Assembly: GCA_039105265.1 (NCBI GenBank) | Contig: JAPFFF010000204.1 | Location: 1 to 31,361 of the forward strand | Origin: Tritrichomonas musculus | Lineage: Eukaryota; Parabasalia; Tritrichomonadida; Tritrichomonadidae | DNA: 31,361 bases | Direction of reading: 5' to 3' | Shown: in pieces, positions 8,201-15,347 of the stretch | How the letters are laid out: the number at the start of each line of letters is the position of its first letter | Position numbering within the stretch: the stretch's first letter is position 1 | The notes under the pieces: model-generated | Databases searched by the model: none | Told to the model about the DNA's origin: nothing | What the model saw: only the letters and a program-made list of their open reading frames with translations | Made by a program: the position numbers and the translations under genes

Positions 8201-11003
8201 GAAGAGCTGAAGATGGAGAAAGTTGATTCTCATTAAGTGAATCTTCAAGATACTTCAAAAACTTGGAAATTCGAATGTGATTGATCTTGTGACTTAAATC
8301 AAGATGATTGAAAATGGAAAGAAATTTCTCAGAAGTTTCTCTGTCACAAATAAATCTGTCAACGAGAACAACAACTTTCATAATCAAATCAAAAAGATCA
8401 TCTTCGTGATGGTCATTCAAGATTTCTAGCTTCGAGGTCGAGGAAAACAAATCATTGCTGTTAAATTTAATTAATCTGACGTTTGATGATTTAGAATCCG
8501 TTAATTTAATGTTGTCCCTAAGTGAGTTAGATAAATCATCAGAATCACTTTCATGCGACTCTTCTTCTGAAATTGAATTGGAATCATCATCGTTTTTAAA
8601 TAATTCTTGCTCTGAAATCAATTTTGAATCATTAACATTGCTTTCATGTAATTCTTGCTCTGAAATCAATTTAGAGTTGATTTCAATGTTTTTGTGTGAT
8701 TCTTGCTTTGAAATCAAATCGATTGTAAAATCAAGGAGAATCTTGATTATCCCAGCTTGATAAAAAGCAAGAATTCTGACAGAATTGTTGATGATTGCGC
8801 TGTACAGCTTCTCCAAGAAATTTTTCGAATATTTTTCAGAACAAAAAATAATTTTCACCAATGGAACGGGCTCCTTGAATCCCTCGAAAGCCTTGATGTA
8901 AGACAAGATCGATAAAATTGATTTGTAAATGCTCTGTGAGAGTCTTCCTTTTCTTTTCTCGATGTACCTTCTTGTTATCAATTCCCAGTCAATTTTGAAT
9001 TTAGGCACAGAATCAGAGTAATACAACTCGAGCAGTCTGAACATTGAATCAAAGCATTCATCATCATCAACAACATTTTCATTACAAGAAACAATTGTTT
9101 CTTGAATCAATTTGAAAAGCGTTGTTTTTAAAACATTCTTTAAAACCGAATTTTCCATTGAATCCACAATTTCATAAAATAGTCTGAAAAAGTGGGATTT
9201 TTCAATGGTCTCTGAAACAGCTTCTTGTAAGTATTCAAAACTTGGAGCTTTTTCAGAGGTTTCACTTAAGAATGCAAAAAGTTTTCGAAAAAACGATTGG
9301 CCAACTTTTTCATAAGAAGATTGATTCAATAATTGAACAAAAAATAAGTTGGCCTCAAGTGAGTCAATCGCAGAAAATAGAAAAGTTTCAGAATTAAAAA
9401 TCTCATTCAAAAAGTCAATTATTAAAGAGATGCACTCAATGTTCTTCAAATTGGCAAAGGCAGCACGAAAAGTCCTGAAAAAGCCATCATTAGTCAAATA
9501 GTTATCACTCAAAATTGAGAAAGAAACGATCAATAATTCAGTAAAACTTTTTTCAAAATTTTTCAAATTGTCAAATAATTCAAAAAGTGAGTTATACAAT
9601 TTGAGGTCAACTTTGGCAAATTTTTGATACAACTTCAAACCTACACTTTTTAAGAGCAACAAATAACTTTTTTTGTTATCGTCAAAAATTGTGTTTTGAT
9701 AGATTCTTTCTGGAATGAAAATTGAGAATAAATCAGTTTTTTGATGATTTGGAAGGTTTAATTGCTTCTTCAAAAATTGAATCATTATTTGGTCATCAAC
9801 AAAATTGTGCTGAATGAAAAGAAGCAGAAAAAGTAAGTCATCCAAATTGCCATTGAATATGTTTTCCATCGTCATTGAAAAAACAATTGAGACAAGTTTT
9901 TTCTTGTTTGAAATTTGTCTGAAAATTTTGAATATCGGCTCAAATCTATTTGAAAAAGTTTCTTTCTCCAACAAAGAAATCGAATCCGACGCGAAATCAT
10001 AAATGTGCTTGAAATCAGTTTCAATCCTCTCTTTGGAATTGAATTCAGTCTGTTGAATAATGCCTTCAAAAAGTGGAATAATTTGAATGAATTGAATTCC
10101 TGTGCAAAATGAAAAATCAAGACAAAATTTGACAACAGATTCCGATAGATCATTGAAATTGAAAAAAGAGGAAAAATTTGCGGCGGTTGAAAAAAATTCT
10201 GAAAAATTTGAAAGATCAAATTCTGTAAAAACCGTTTTTGGATCGGTTATTGATTCTTGCTCTTCTAGTTTTGTTGAAACTTTTTCAAAATGCTCAATAA
10301 ATTTCATATTTTTCGCTTTTTCTTCTTGGGTTGAAATATTCTCTGAAAAATGAAGCAGTTTCATTGAAACTTGAGAAAGTATCGGATAGAAAAAATATGG
10401 AATTTTTTTAGTGGAGAGGAGAAATTCGTTTGTGTAATTTAAAATGTCCAGTAATTGATCGTTTATTAAATCGAGTTGAGTGAATTTTGAGTAAAAAATT
10501 GAATAAGATCGATATGAAATCTCAAATAAAGATGAGTTTAGCTGAATTGATTGAGATAATGAATTGATAAATAAATAAATTTCTTTGGTTGTTAATTTAT
10601 TATCTGAGTCATCATTTAAAAGTTTGTTGATGTTGACGAAAAAAAGTGATGAGAATGATTGAAGTAAAAGAATTGAATAAAATAATTTATTTGTAGGAGA
10701 TATGGTAATTTCATTTGATTTTATACTTAAAAATGTTAAAAGATCAACGCGATCATTGATATCGAGTGAAAAAGCTGTAATAATTTTATTTTCGTTTTTA
10801 TTTACATTTTTTGATTGATTTCTGTCATTATTGGTTAAGGTTTCTTTATCATCAATCGTGAAATATTCTTTGAATTTTTCATCATCGAGGTTAAAAACGA
10901 ATTTCTGAATTTTTTCTGAAATAGAAACTTCTAATTTTGGGTTTGGTTCGGGGAACTTCTGTAAAAATACTTGTTGTAACTGTTGAAAAATGGTTGCATT
11001 CAT
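2265..11003 (-). CDS. Giant BEACH-domain protein with ConA-like, PH-like and WD40 regions
   Basis: The protein has 2912 residues. The frame runs further upstream to 11207, but that extension starts only with TTG; the first ATG is 11003, so it is chosen here. The order of regions is that of neurobeachin/LRBA/LYST-type proteins: a long helical N-terminal half, a ConA-like beta-sandwich at about residues 938-1088, a Ser/Lys/Asn-rich linker with repeats (about 1650-1790), a PH-like region (about 2050-2190), BEACH (about 2200-2490, with the diagnostic block WRKREISNFDYILWLNLL and a later LPPEFFFMPEIF block), then WD40 blades (for example FASGSADSSIVTWKI near 2690-2705). These proteins act as cytosolic scaffolds for vesicle traffic and membrane fission or fusion. 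The BEACH domain is unusual: a roughly 85-residue Asn/Lys/Ser-rich insert lies in the middle and the normal HYGTHYS core is not recognisable. The stop codon is part of TAAA, the trichomonad poly(A) signal. The 5' end faces the DZIP1-like gene. Family assignment is firm; pathway and partners cannot be read from sequence. Confidence 0.9.
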   Translation of the reverse strand: MNATIFQQLQQVFLQKFPEPNPKLEVSISEKIQKFVFNLDDEKFKEYFTIDDKETLTNNDRNQSKNVNKNENKIITAFSLDINDRVDLLTFLSIKSNEITISPTNKLFYSILLLQSFSSLFFVNINKLLNDDSDNKLTTKEIYLFINSLSQSIQLNSSLFEISYRSYSIFYSKFTQLDLINDQLLDILNYTNEFLLSTKKIPYFFYPILSQVSMKLLHFSENISTQEEKAKNMKFIEHFEKVSTKLEEQESITDPKTVFTEFDLSNFSEFFSTAANFSSFFNFNDLSESVVKFCLDFSFCTGIQFIQIIPLFEGIIQQTEFNSKERIETDFKHIYDFASDSISLLEKETFSNRFEPIFKIFRQISNKKKLVSIVFSMTMENIFNGNLDDLLFLLLFIQHNFVDDQIMIQFLKKQLNLPNHQKTDLFSIFIPERIYQNTIFDDNKKSYLLLLKSVGLKLYQKFAKVDLKLYNSLFELFDNLKNFEKSFTELLIVSFSILSDNYLTNDGFFRTFRAAFANLKNIECISLIIDFLNEIFNSETFLFSAIDSLEANLFFVQLLNQSSYEKVGQSFFRKLFAFLSETSEKAPSFEYLQEAVSETIEKSHFFRLFYEIVDSMENSVLKNVLKTTLFKLIQETIVSCNENVVDDDECFDSMFRLLELYYSDSVPKFKIDWELITRRYIEKRKGRLSQSIYKSILSILSYIKAFEGFKEPVPLVKIIFCSEKYSKNFLEKLYSAIINNSVRILAFYQAGIIKILLDFTIDLISKQESHKNIEINSKLISEQELHESNVNDSKLISEQELFKNDDDSNSISEEESHESDSDDLSNSLRDNIKLTDSKSSNVRLIKFNSNDLFSSTSKLEILNDHHEDDLFDLIMKVVVLVDRFICDRETSEKFLSIFNHLDLSHKINHIRISKFLKYLEDSLNENQLSPSSALRFDSLSSSILLPSLPINFFNLGFTIFVSLLVPHFKSMMSLASFISQNSFLCIYLAQHKIVISSNHYSKPIVIPVDFPKNEWFDLKIHFKSLGEVIIQLNDDNLIFDSSQSSCDPFHLSPIETAIMLKPTVSTSKFKNVEGILTKIMIYIGPLKRSFLNGDINDPSLFALFTPRFIDSENHLKNLAYNYIPPNLISQQENSIESNFDSILNDDNKDAVYCANCESYIPTFANVFTSFSGLNDFILFFSREGLDIEIISNLFSTLKFLLKKSNELQKQMLEINGFYLITYFIRNIKPSDLSVEFWENIIEFEKIITNIDLMKNFFDSLILSFKPYLESDESVLFRVMTKWSRIEPTFFISCVTFPLFCQMIYHQFHDRKVTSNIQTLLIQIIVNVSRLFGQKEMLLLCQMIGKMSVDDIESSLTMFQAVRAITTSYPKLHDIAINIMINDDRLMHSNHPEILCAVLQLFAQRNLKYLALLLKTQISIQRDYFEINRFLSHFCGVFVGKSFKSLENINEIELSDHTIYLPILPFILSFAFQSSSNQIEKITNFLIRIFNDSLCLHYVASSINPVTLFLLISYAIVLSNRLVKYLIDIISLNINLFADAYQIIDILAEELNSNFHDYQNAIASSVILKVIELNNSKSKNNFIDVPKMIDIVVNSICFGINRSVFEFTKYASVFLPKEVVRRNSSYIKPSFLKKADNNNVSLPNISLYVGSSTDASSTASKESFTKISSDSENSNKVNLSNSPVDSQENSKESFPKLSVDNQENLLQSRDKESLPKFSASSDQGNSKENLSNSSFSNQIANKESLPKFSASSDQLNNKEDLSESSVGNQIANKESLNKLSVNSIQVSPFSGFHHSVSFDLLQSPARDRRSSLVDQQPPELLYSLSFFIRKKFVLKQIFDKLKENTLKKKVNKFGLLYKNKEVWADMKTTELLMTFLNDFSLPEETSIQLCVMLSFLCHNQLFQSKKINYMLNLVAERYEIGTPFIYPLLNEVSLHISDFKEARFFLLKYESILASPSVKLYEEASNFMNHFITSLHPISSVGDKLSQLFSFEMEEFQFVDIDSYFLDLKQKELTKNNLRERMFRKLRPIWTNSMRRFNIIDNHFRPFLLTNSQQLNYQILDSPSVQDHFTTNEIWSAKCERVKLYTKIPGIFIITKDGIRFSTTKGKPLFILKNSVHCIFWNYYHHLPNSFTFTTLRGKTFLFRFMTQITNDDDEEENDDKKIYLNEGETTVVYKITATRNDVVSNLKKINLNNCVFFQDSDPSCEIERLCLTQQWRKREISNFDYILWLNLLSGRSFLDIESYPIFPLLFTSTDDQSLVRDLSKNVSLALSVGNMEKWRERKYSDLDPYKSFLFNKTSSTPELTKRFLFEIEQFRIGENKVKNVVNRCENVDNNKNDDKLNSKRSTNDENKIENHQNKKVIENKNENSMKSEKSNKNSGSSDCENCSSNNDKRESVFKPFSSYSEILGEITEGRLQCELPPEFFFMPEIFTKWTDFPKWAPNASSFVMKNLEALESEEVSLSIHKWIDMIWGVNQNHESLIDPDLSPTVWHFSGMQQNEKDAKNRNSPKEKKKKKWLKNFLNETKPNINRKSDVDIERNKRIHWKLSNNGQIPVRLFVGPHPARGTCNKSQTKHTSFNLISEGFVRTIGVTVTDGKLKEVEIFLFHDNEVISKVLCHANKFNKGMKIPFEFHHFEHVLFCGSFLCFVILGTKNLFGFDFNEKTFYLGDESPHLKGINCIDSSSSSIYFASGSADSSIVTWKISEKNETKKNLNSSSSLKLNGAINPFTDKFSDSILNVNSILNTKKIVPFRTLIAHRKPIIHVKIQDEMRILLAIDESGILSISVFPYLKLIKTIDTGILRSDDIIMTRNSFVIFRGKEAVNFTANGVKNGSRKFSFNIICAESIESRMRTDVIALSTSQNEIVTINSVSLKAISILEHQPSKIVVMKYNQEIDGLICYTESKKVLVVPIAD
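5640..6060 (-). repeat. 31-residue coding repeat in BEACH-protein linker
   Basis: Within the BEACH gene a 93-bp unit (31 codons) is repeated. The 41-base block at 5745-5785 recurs identically at 5838-5878, and a neighbouring block at 5684-5709 recurs at 5777-5801 with the same 93-bp offset. The protein shows repeated KESLPKFSASSDQ and NQIANKES blocks. Older, diverged copies extend towards 6060. The segment is hydrophilic and probably disordered. Confidence 0.8.
8545..8720 (-). repeat. Acidic SKLISEQEL repeat in BEACH protein
   Basis: A Ser/Glu/Asp-rich loop in the N-terminal half of the BEACH protein carries two near-identical SKLISEQEL blocks and diverged flanking copies (SNSISEEESHES). At the DNA level the phrase TCTTGCTCTGAAATCAATTT recurs. 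It looks like a short disordered insertion between helical segments just before the ConA-like domain. Confidence 0.65.
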
Positions 11004-11867
11004 TGAAATAAGTTTTGATGTTGGATTTTCAATTTTGATGATTTTGAAAAAGTTCCCTCTTTTCAATGTTACGTTCAATTCCGAATAAAAAACTTTGCTA
11101 TTTAAATTAAATTTTAAACAAAAAATATATGAAAAATGGAGACAAAAACTATCGATATATTTTTTTACAATATAAAACAATGCTAAAACTTTTTCAAATG
11201 TTAACAACTTAACTTTCTGAATTTTTAACTTATTCGTTCATTTCTAAAAAAAATTATTTTTATACTTATTTCATTTATTATTTTTTTATAATAGTAGTAA
11301 ATATAATTTTTTATTTTCTTGTAATTAAAAAATTTTATAATTTATTTTATTATTATAATATCTCTAATTTTTTTTGACTAAATACTATTATTTTAACTTC
11401 TTTGAAAATATAACTAGGGACTTAAAAAGTTAAATCAAAACTCAGAATTTTTATGTAAAAAAATCAAAATATTTTAATTAAAATATTATATTTTTATGAT
11501 TTTTAAGCATTTGATGTTTTTATTTATAATATAAGAAAACAAATATAGTTTTTATTAAGAAAATATTAAAATATGAATCATTCAAACTATAAATAATAAA
11601 ATACTATCACTTTAAAATATGATGGATTAGATCACATTAGTAATATTAAATGATTCAATATCAAAATTAATGCGAATAAAATAAAAAATAAATAATATTC
11701 ATACCTCATTGAGATATAATTGTGAATATTTAAACTTATTCAAAATTATAAAGCATTCATAATTTATATTTATCATTTATTTTGCGTTTTTCTTTCATCA
11801 AATTGATATTTTTATATTTTTTAATTTGAATATTCTTACTTTTTGAATAGTTTATATTTTTTTTTGA
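11004..11867. other. Divergent intergenic region between BEACH and DZIP1-like genes
   Basis: These 864 bp separate two head-to-head genes, so both promoters must lie here. The sequence is extremely AT-rich with no RNA gene or long frame. Sense to the DZIP1-like gene, a TTACTT element sits about 30 nt before its ATG and could be a variant initiator. On the BEACH side the ATG is preceded directly by TTATTTCA. The 11004-11207 part is also an in-frame, ATG-less extension of the BEACH frame. Confidence 0.5.
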
Positions 11868-14249
11868 ATGTGGAATTATGGAAATGCAACGCAACAACCT
11901 TATTATTCCCCCAACCGATACCAAAGTCCAGTAAATTATTCGAGTACTGCCATTCCTATTGATTCCCTTGATTGGCCCTTTTTAGATAATATTGATCCAG
12001 GTTTATTAACCACCAAAAAATATCGGCATATATTAAAAGAAGTATCACAAAAATTTTCACGAACAACAATTTCAAAGCTAGGTCCACCACACCGCACGAT
12101 CAAATTATTTCAAATATTACAAGCCGTTATTTCGACGCTTTCGCATAAATACGAGAAAAGCAAAGACCTAATTGACGAACTCCAACAAAAGAACCGAATA
12201 TTACAACACAATCTCACCTCTGCCAACAAAAATCCACGAATAATTAAAAAAGTTGTCGGCAACAAATGTCCCGTCTGTCAAAAAGATTTCGATACGTTAA
12301 CCACCTTAGACTTGCACATATTCACGAAGCACCAAGAAGTCTCTACATTATGGCAGGCAATACGAACACCTCAACCGCCAGGAGCATTCGCCTTCCCTTG
12401 GCAAAAGTCATACTCAATCACATCGACAATGTATCCGCAAACGACGCAGACAAGTCAGAACCAGGTCAACATGAATCTGATTGAAGACATGAAGAAGAAT
12501 CTGACAGTCGAGCAGAAGGAAGCTGAAAGAGAAATGAAGGAATGGATCGATAAGAAAATGAACAAACTGGAGTCAAAAATGGACTCTCTTCAAAAAACCG
12601 TTAAAAAAGAGGATTTAAGTTCAACAGAAAGCAGCGATGAAAGAATAATTAGAAGAAGTCATCATAAGAAAAAAGAAAGTCCAAAAGTTGACGATAGTAA
12701 TAAAAAGAAAATTAATACAGAACATCCTTTCAATCCCCCTAAAAAGGCCGACCAAATATCCCCTCAAAAACAGACATTTGAAACTCCCAAAAAGAGTCCA
12801 ACAAAAAGTCACAGCAGGAGGCATAAAAAAACTGACAAACCTAAACAGAAAGAGCAACAAAGCCAGCCTGTCATCAGCCCAACAAAAATTGAAAATCCGG
12901 CCGTTAACCAAGGTCAAATTCAACTTGAAAAACCGTCAAATTCAGGGTCAGTTGAACAACTTGATCAAACGTCAAATTTCAACTTCCTGTCACCAGCGCC
13001 GAAGACAGCAATATCGGGCTCTGATGCCGAGTATGAATCAGCTCCAATTCAAATTGAGAACAACATTCAAAATTCAAATGGTATTGAAAAAGTGGAGTCT
13101 GAAGGCGGAGTTCCAAAAATGGCCCAAAATGATGATGTGAACGATAGCCAGGCTTCATCGTCAAGTCCAATCCAGCAGATCAACCAGGACTCGTTCAGGC
13201 AGCCGCCCTACGAGAACGAAGACGATGTGCAGCATGAAGAAGAAGAATTGAATGACCAAAATAGAATTGAAAGTTTGAGTGAAGGTGAAATTTGTGACGG
13301 TGGCAATTTTGTCACATCATGGGTCCGTCCACAAAGTGACAACGACAACGTTAATGAAAACTACAACGATAATTATGACGATTATAACCGCCAAAATGAA
13401 TACAATGAAGACGAGTGTGTCAAGAGTGAAGGAAGCGACATCTATTCAAAACAGCTTGACAAGTACAACACGTCAGACCTCTACCGCGCAACTCCTCCGC
13501 CAGGCAAGTCACTCATCAAGCACTCTTCTTCTGCCGGGCCCGAAAAGCCAGCCAGAAAGCAAGAAAGAGGAGAAGAGGAAGAGAAATCATATGACGAATT
13601 TGTCATCAGCACGAAGAAGAGCAGCTCAAACAAATTGAATAATTTGAATGATTTGAAAGAAGGAGAATATGAATATTCTAATTACAGTAACGCAGAGCCA
13701 AAGTTTCCGAGCGGTTTCAATAAGGCTTCATCTTCAAATTCTGATCATCAAATTCACCATGACGATCAATTTGTTCTCAATCATCAAGAGGATGATTTTC
13801 ATTATGACTACGATGATAATTACGATAAAGAAGATTTTGAACAAAATGAAGGAACATTCGGAGGAACATTTGGAGATGATGTTAATGATGTTTATGGTGA
13901 TGAAGGTGAAAATTATCAAGGTCAATATTATGAGGAGGACTTGAAAGATGGCTTTGACCAGAATTATGAAGAAGAATTTTTTGAAAACGAGTCAGGATTG
14001 ATTGATGGAACATTTGATATCGATTCACCACCTCCTGCTGACCTTCCAGAATTTTCAGATTCGGCACCAGCGAAGAAAGGAGGAATCAGTAGGAGACAAA
14101 ACCGTTATGACTCTCCAAGTAATAAAGTGAAAAGCAAGTTTCCATCAGAAAAATTCATGAAAGAAGCATATTCAAAAAGTTCAAGACAAAAAGAAGACAT
14201 AAATCAAATGTATAATGATATAATTAATTCTAATTCTGATAATTATTAA
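11868..14249 (+). CDS. DZIP1-like C2H2 zinc-finger protein (predicted basal body/centriolar)
   Basis: The protein has 793 residues, ATG 11868 to TAA 14247-14249, followed at once by TAAA. Residues about 33-118 match the N-terminal domain of DZIP1/DZIP1L in layout: an opening SLDWPFLDNIDPGLL block, then a leucine-rich helix (IKLFQILQAVISTL) running into a short coiled coil. A single C2H2 finger follows with C134, C137, H150 and H155, spaced as in DZIP1, and a TKHQE motif after it. DZIP1 family proteins work at the basal body and transition zone in cilium assembly, which suits a flagellated cell. Residues about 205-240 form a charged helix. The rest (about 245-793) is low complexity, rich in Lys/Ser/Pro then Asp/Asn/Glu/Tyr, and probably disordered. 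The call rests on the first 160 residues only; the tail has no family signature. Confidence 0.65.
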   Translation: MWNYGNATQQPYYSPNRYQSPVNYSSTAIPIDSLDWPFLDNIDPGLLTTKKYRHILKEVSQKFSRTTISKLGPPHRTIKLFQILQAVISTLSHKYEKSKDLIDELQQKNRILQHNLTSANKNPRIIKKVVGNKCPVCQKDFDTLTTLDLHIFTKHQEVSTLWQAIRTPQPPGAFAFPWQKSYSITSTMYPQTTQTSQNQVNMNLIEDMKKNLTVEQKEAEREMKEWIDKKMNKLESKMDSLQKTVKKEDLSSTESSDERIIRRSHHKKKESPKVDDSNKKKINTEHPFNPPKKADQISPQKQTFETPKKSPTKSHSRRHKKTDKPKQKEQQSQPVISPTKIENPAVNQGQIQLEKPSNSGSVEQLDQTSNFNFLSPAPKTAISGSDAEYESAPIQIENNIQNSNGIEKVESEGGVPKMAQNDDVNDSQASSSSPIQQINQDSFRQPPYENEDDVQHEEEELNDQNRIESLSEGEICDGGNFVTSWVRPQSDNDNVNENYNDNYDDYNRQNEYNEDECVKSEGSDIYSKQLDKYNTSDLYRATPPPGKSLIKHSSSAGPEKPARKQERGEEEEKSYDEFVISTKKSSSNKLNNLNDLKEGEYEYSNYSNAEPKFPSGFNKASSSNSDHQIHHDDQFVLNHQEDDFHYDYDDNYDKEDFEQNEGTFGGTFGDDVNDVYGDEGENYQGQYYEEDLKDGFDQNYEEEFFENESGLIDGTFDIDSPPPADLPEFSDSAPAKKGGISRRQNRYDSPSNKVKSKFPSEKFMKEAYSKSSRQKEDINQMYNDIINSNSDNY

Positions 14250-14371
14250 TAAATGCTTTTCAATGACATAATATATTATATAAACAAAATGATATCCAGT
14301 CGTTATTATTAAATCTTGTGAGTGGCAACAATCATTTATATATAAAATATGAATCAACTTCAAATCTTTTT

Positions 14372-14440
14372 GAAAGTAAGAAAGAGGAGAAGAGGAAGAG
14401 AAATCATATGACGAATTTGTCATCAACACGAAGAAGAGCT
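14372..14440 (+). repeat. 69-bp duplicate of DZIP1-like coding segment 13555-13623
   Basis: By eye these 69 bases match 13555-13623 inside the DZIP1-like gene with about two differences, in the same orientation, about 820 bp downstream. The shared block begins GAAAG(C/T)AAGAAAGAGGAG and ends ACGAAGAAGAGC. Outside the block the sequences diverge. The copy lies beyond the stop codon of the source gene and is not in a gene. Confidence 0.85.
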
Positions 14441-14696
14441 GATTGTTGCTTCTTCAAAAAGATTTGCAACATAAAAAAAGTAGCGTCATATATTATATTG
14501 ATGAATGAATTGTTATTTGTTTCAATAACTCACAAAATGGAAAATTATACCTTTTTCTATTGCAGGGGATTAAAAAAAAATGTTGAGTTCCTTTTTACCA
14601 TCTTTAATTGAAAGAAGACTATTCAAAGACAATTGAAAACTACTCTAGATCATAATATCTTGGTGAATGTTCTGACTTGGTAAATGATATTCGACA

Positions 14697-14852
14697 ATGA
14701 AAGGAGTTAAACAAAATTACTCTAAAGCTTTTGAACATACACATAAAGAAGCTGATCTAGATACAATGAACAATCTTGGCTTTCTAAGTGTGAATCAAAA
14801 TATCTCAAAACAAATTAAAAATTATAAAAAAGTAGCAAATCTTGGAAGTTGA
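14697..14852 (+). pseudogene. Sel1-repeat gene fragment
   Basis: A 51-residue frame from ATG 14697 to TGA 14850-14852 contains one recognisable Sel1-like helix pair (NYSKAFEHTHKEADLDTMNNLGFL, split here at the repeat joint: NYSKAFEHTHKEAD then LDTMNNLGFL, followed by NYKKVANLGS). No kinase domain precedes it and the frame is closed on both sides. It resembles the Sel1 part of the gene just downstream, so it is probably a decayed partial duplicate. It could in principle be expressed as a tiny peptide, but this is unlikely. Confidence 0.55.
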
Positions 14853-15332
14853 AGTGCAACCAATAGTCTTATTAAAATAAATAATAATCAAACTATTTTT
14901 ATTTCCAATCTCTTCAAATCAATTCAATATATTCAACTTTTTTTTTAATTTGAGCAGCATTTTTTCACATCATCAAATTATTAGTTTTTTTAAAAAAAAA
15001 TGTCAAAATTTTCTTCCAGAAAATATTTCCTCGAAGAAATAGACCACAGATTGACATTATCAAGCCTCAAAAAAGTGGTATCAATTATCAGAATATTTTC
15101 AATTTTTTTTTTCATGATTCTCTAATTAGGATAATATGATTTTCATTTTTATATATTAATCTTTTTTTTTTTTTTTTTAGGATTATGTTGTTCATTGGAA
15201 AATCACAACCGTTTATTCATCCAATTGACCATTTTTTTTCCTAAAAGTTTATTTTCAAGTGTGAATAAAAACATAATGAAATATTTTCCATTTCAATTTT
15301 TAAATTGATATAACCTTTATATAAATTTGATA

Positions 15333-15338
15333 TCACTT
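15333..15338 (+). promoter_or_regulatory. Initiator-like TCACTT element of kinase-Sel1 gene
   Basis: TCACTT fits the trichomonad initiator consensus TCAY(T/A). Its A lies 13 nt before ATG 15348, within the short 5' leader typical of trichomonad mRNAs. Assignment is by position and motif only. Confidence 0.55.
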
Positions 15339-15347
15339 TTTTTAAAG

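Larger units (their letters stand above)
14250..15347. other. Intergenic debris: duplicated gene fragment, Sel1 fragment, poly(T) tracts
   Basis: About 1.1 kb without an intact gene. It contains a 69-bp copy of part of the DZIP1-like gene (14372-14440), a Sel1-repeat fragment (14697-14852) and long T/A runs (14991-15000, 15162-15178). The promoter of the next gene lies at its right end. No RNA gene was seen. Confidence 0.55.

Noticed and set aside
11004-11207. Longer BEACH protein starting at 11207
   Set aside because: The codon at 11207 is TTG, not ATG; the first ATG is at 11003.
14318-14611. 97-codon frame after the DZIP1-like gene
   Set aside because: Its similarity to a frame inside the DZIP1-like gene comes only from the 69-bp DNA duplication in a non-coding frame.
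15000-15125. 41-codon ATG frame with hydrophobic end
   Set aside because: Short, no family resemblance, composition explained by A/T tracts.
15327-15347. Seven-residue extension of the kinase-Sel1 protein
   Set aside because: TTG start, and it overlaps the initiator element; ATG 15348 is preferred.
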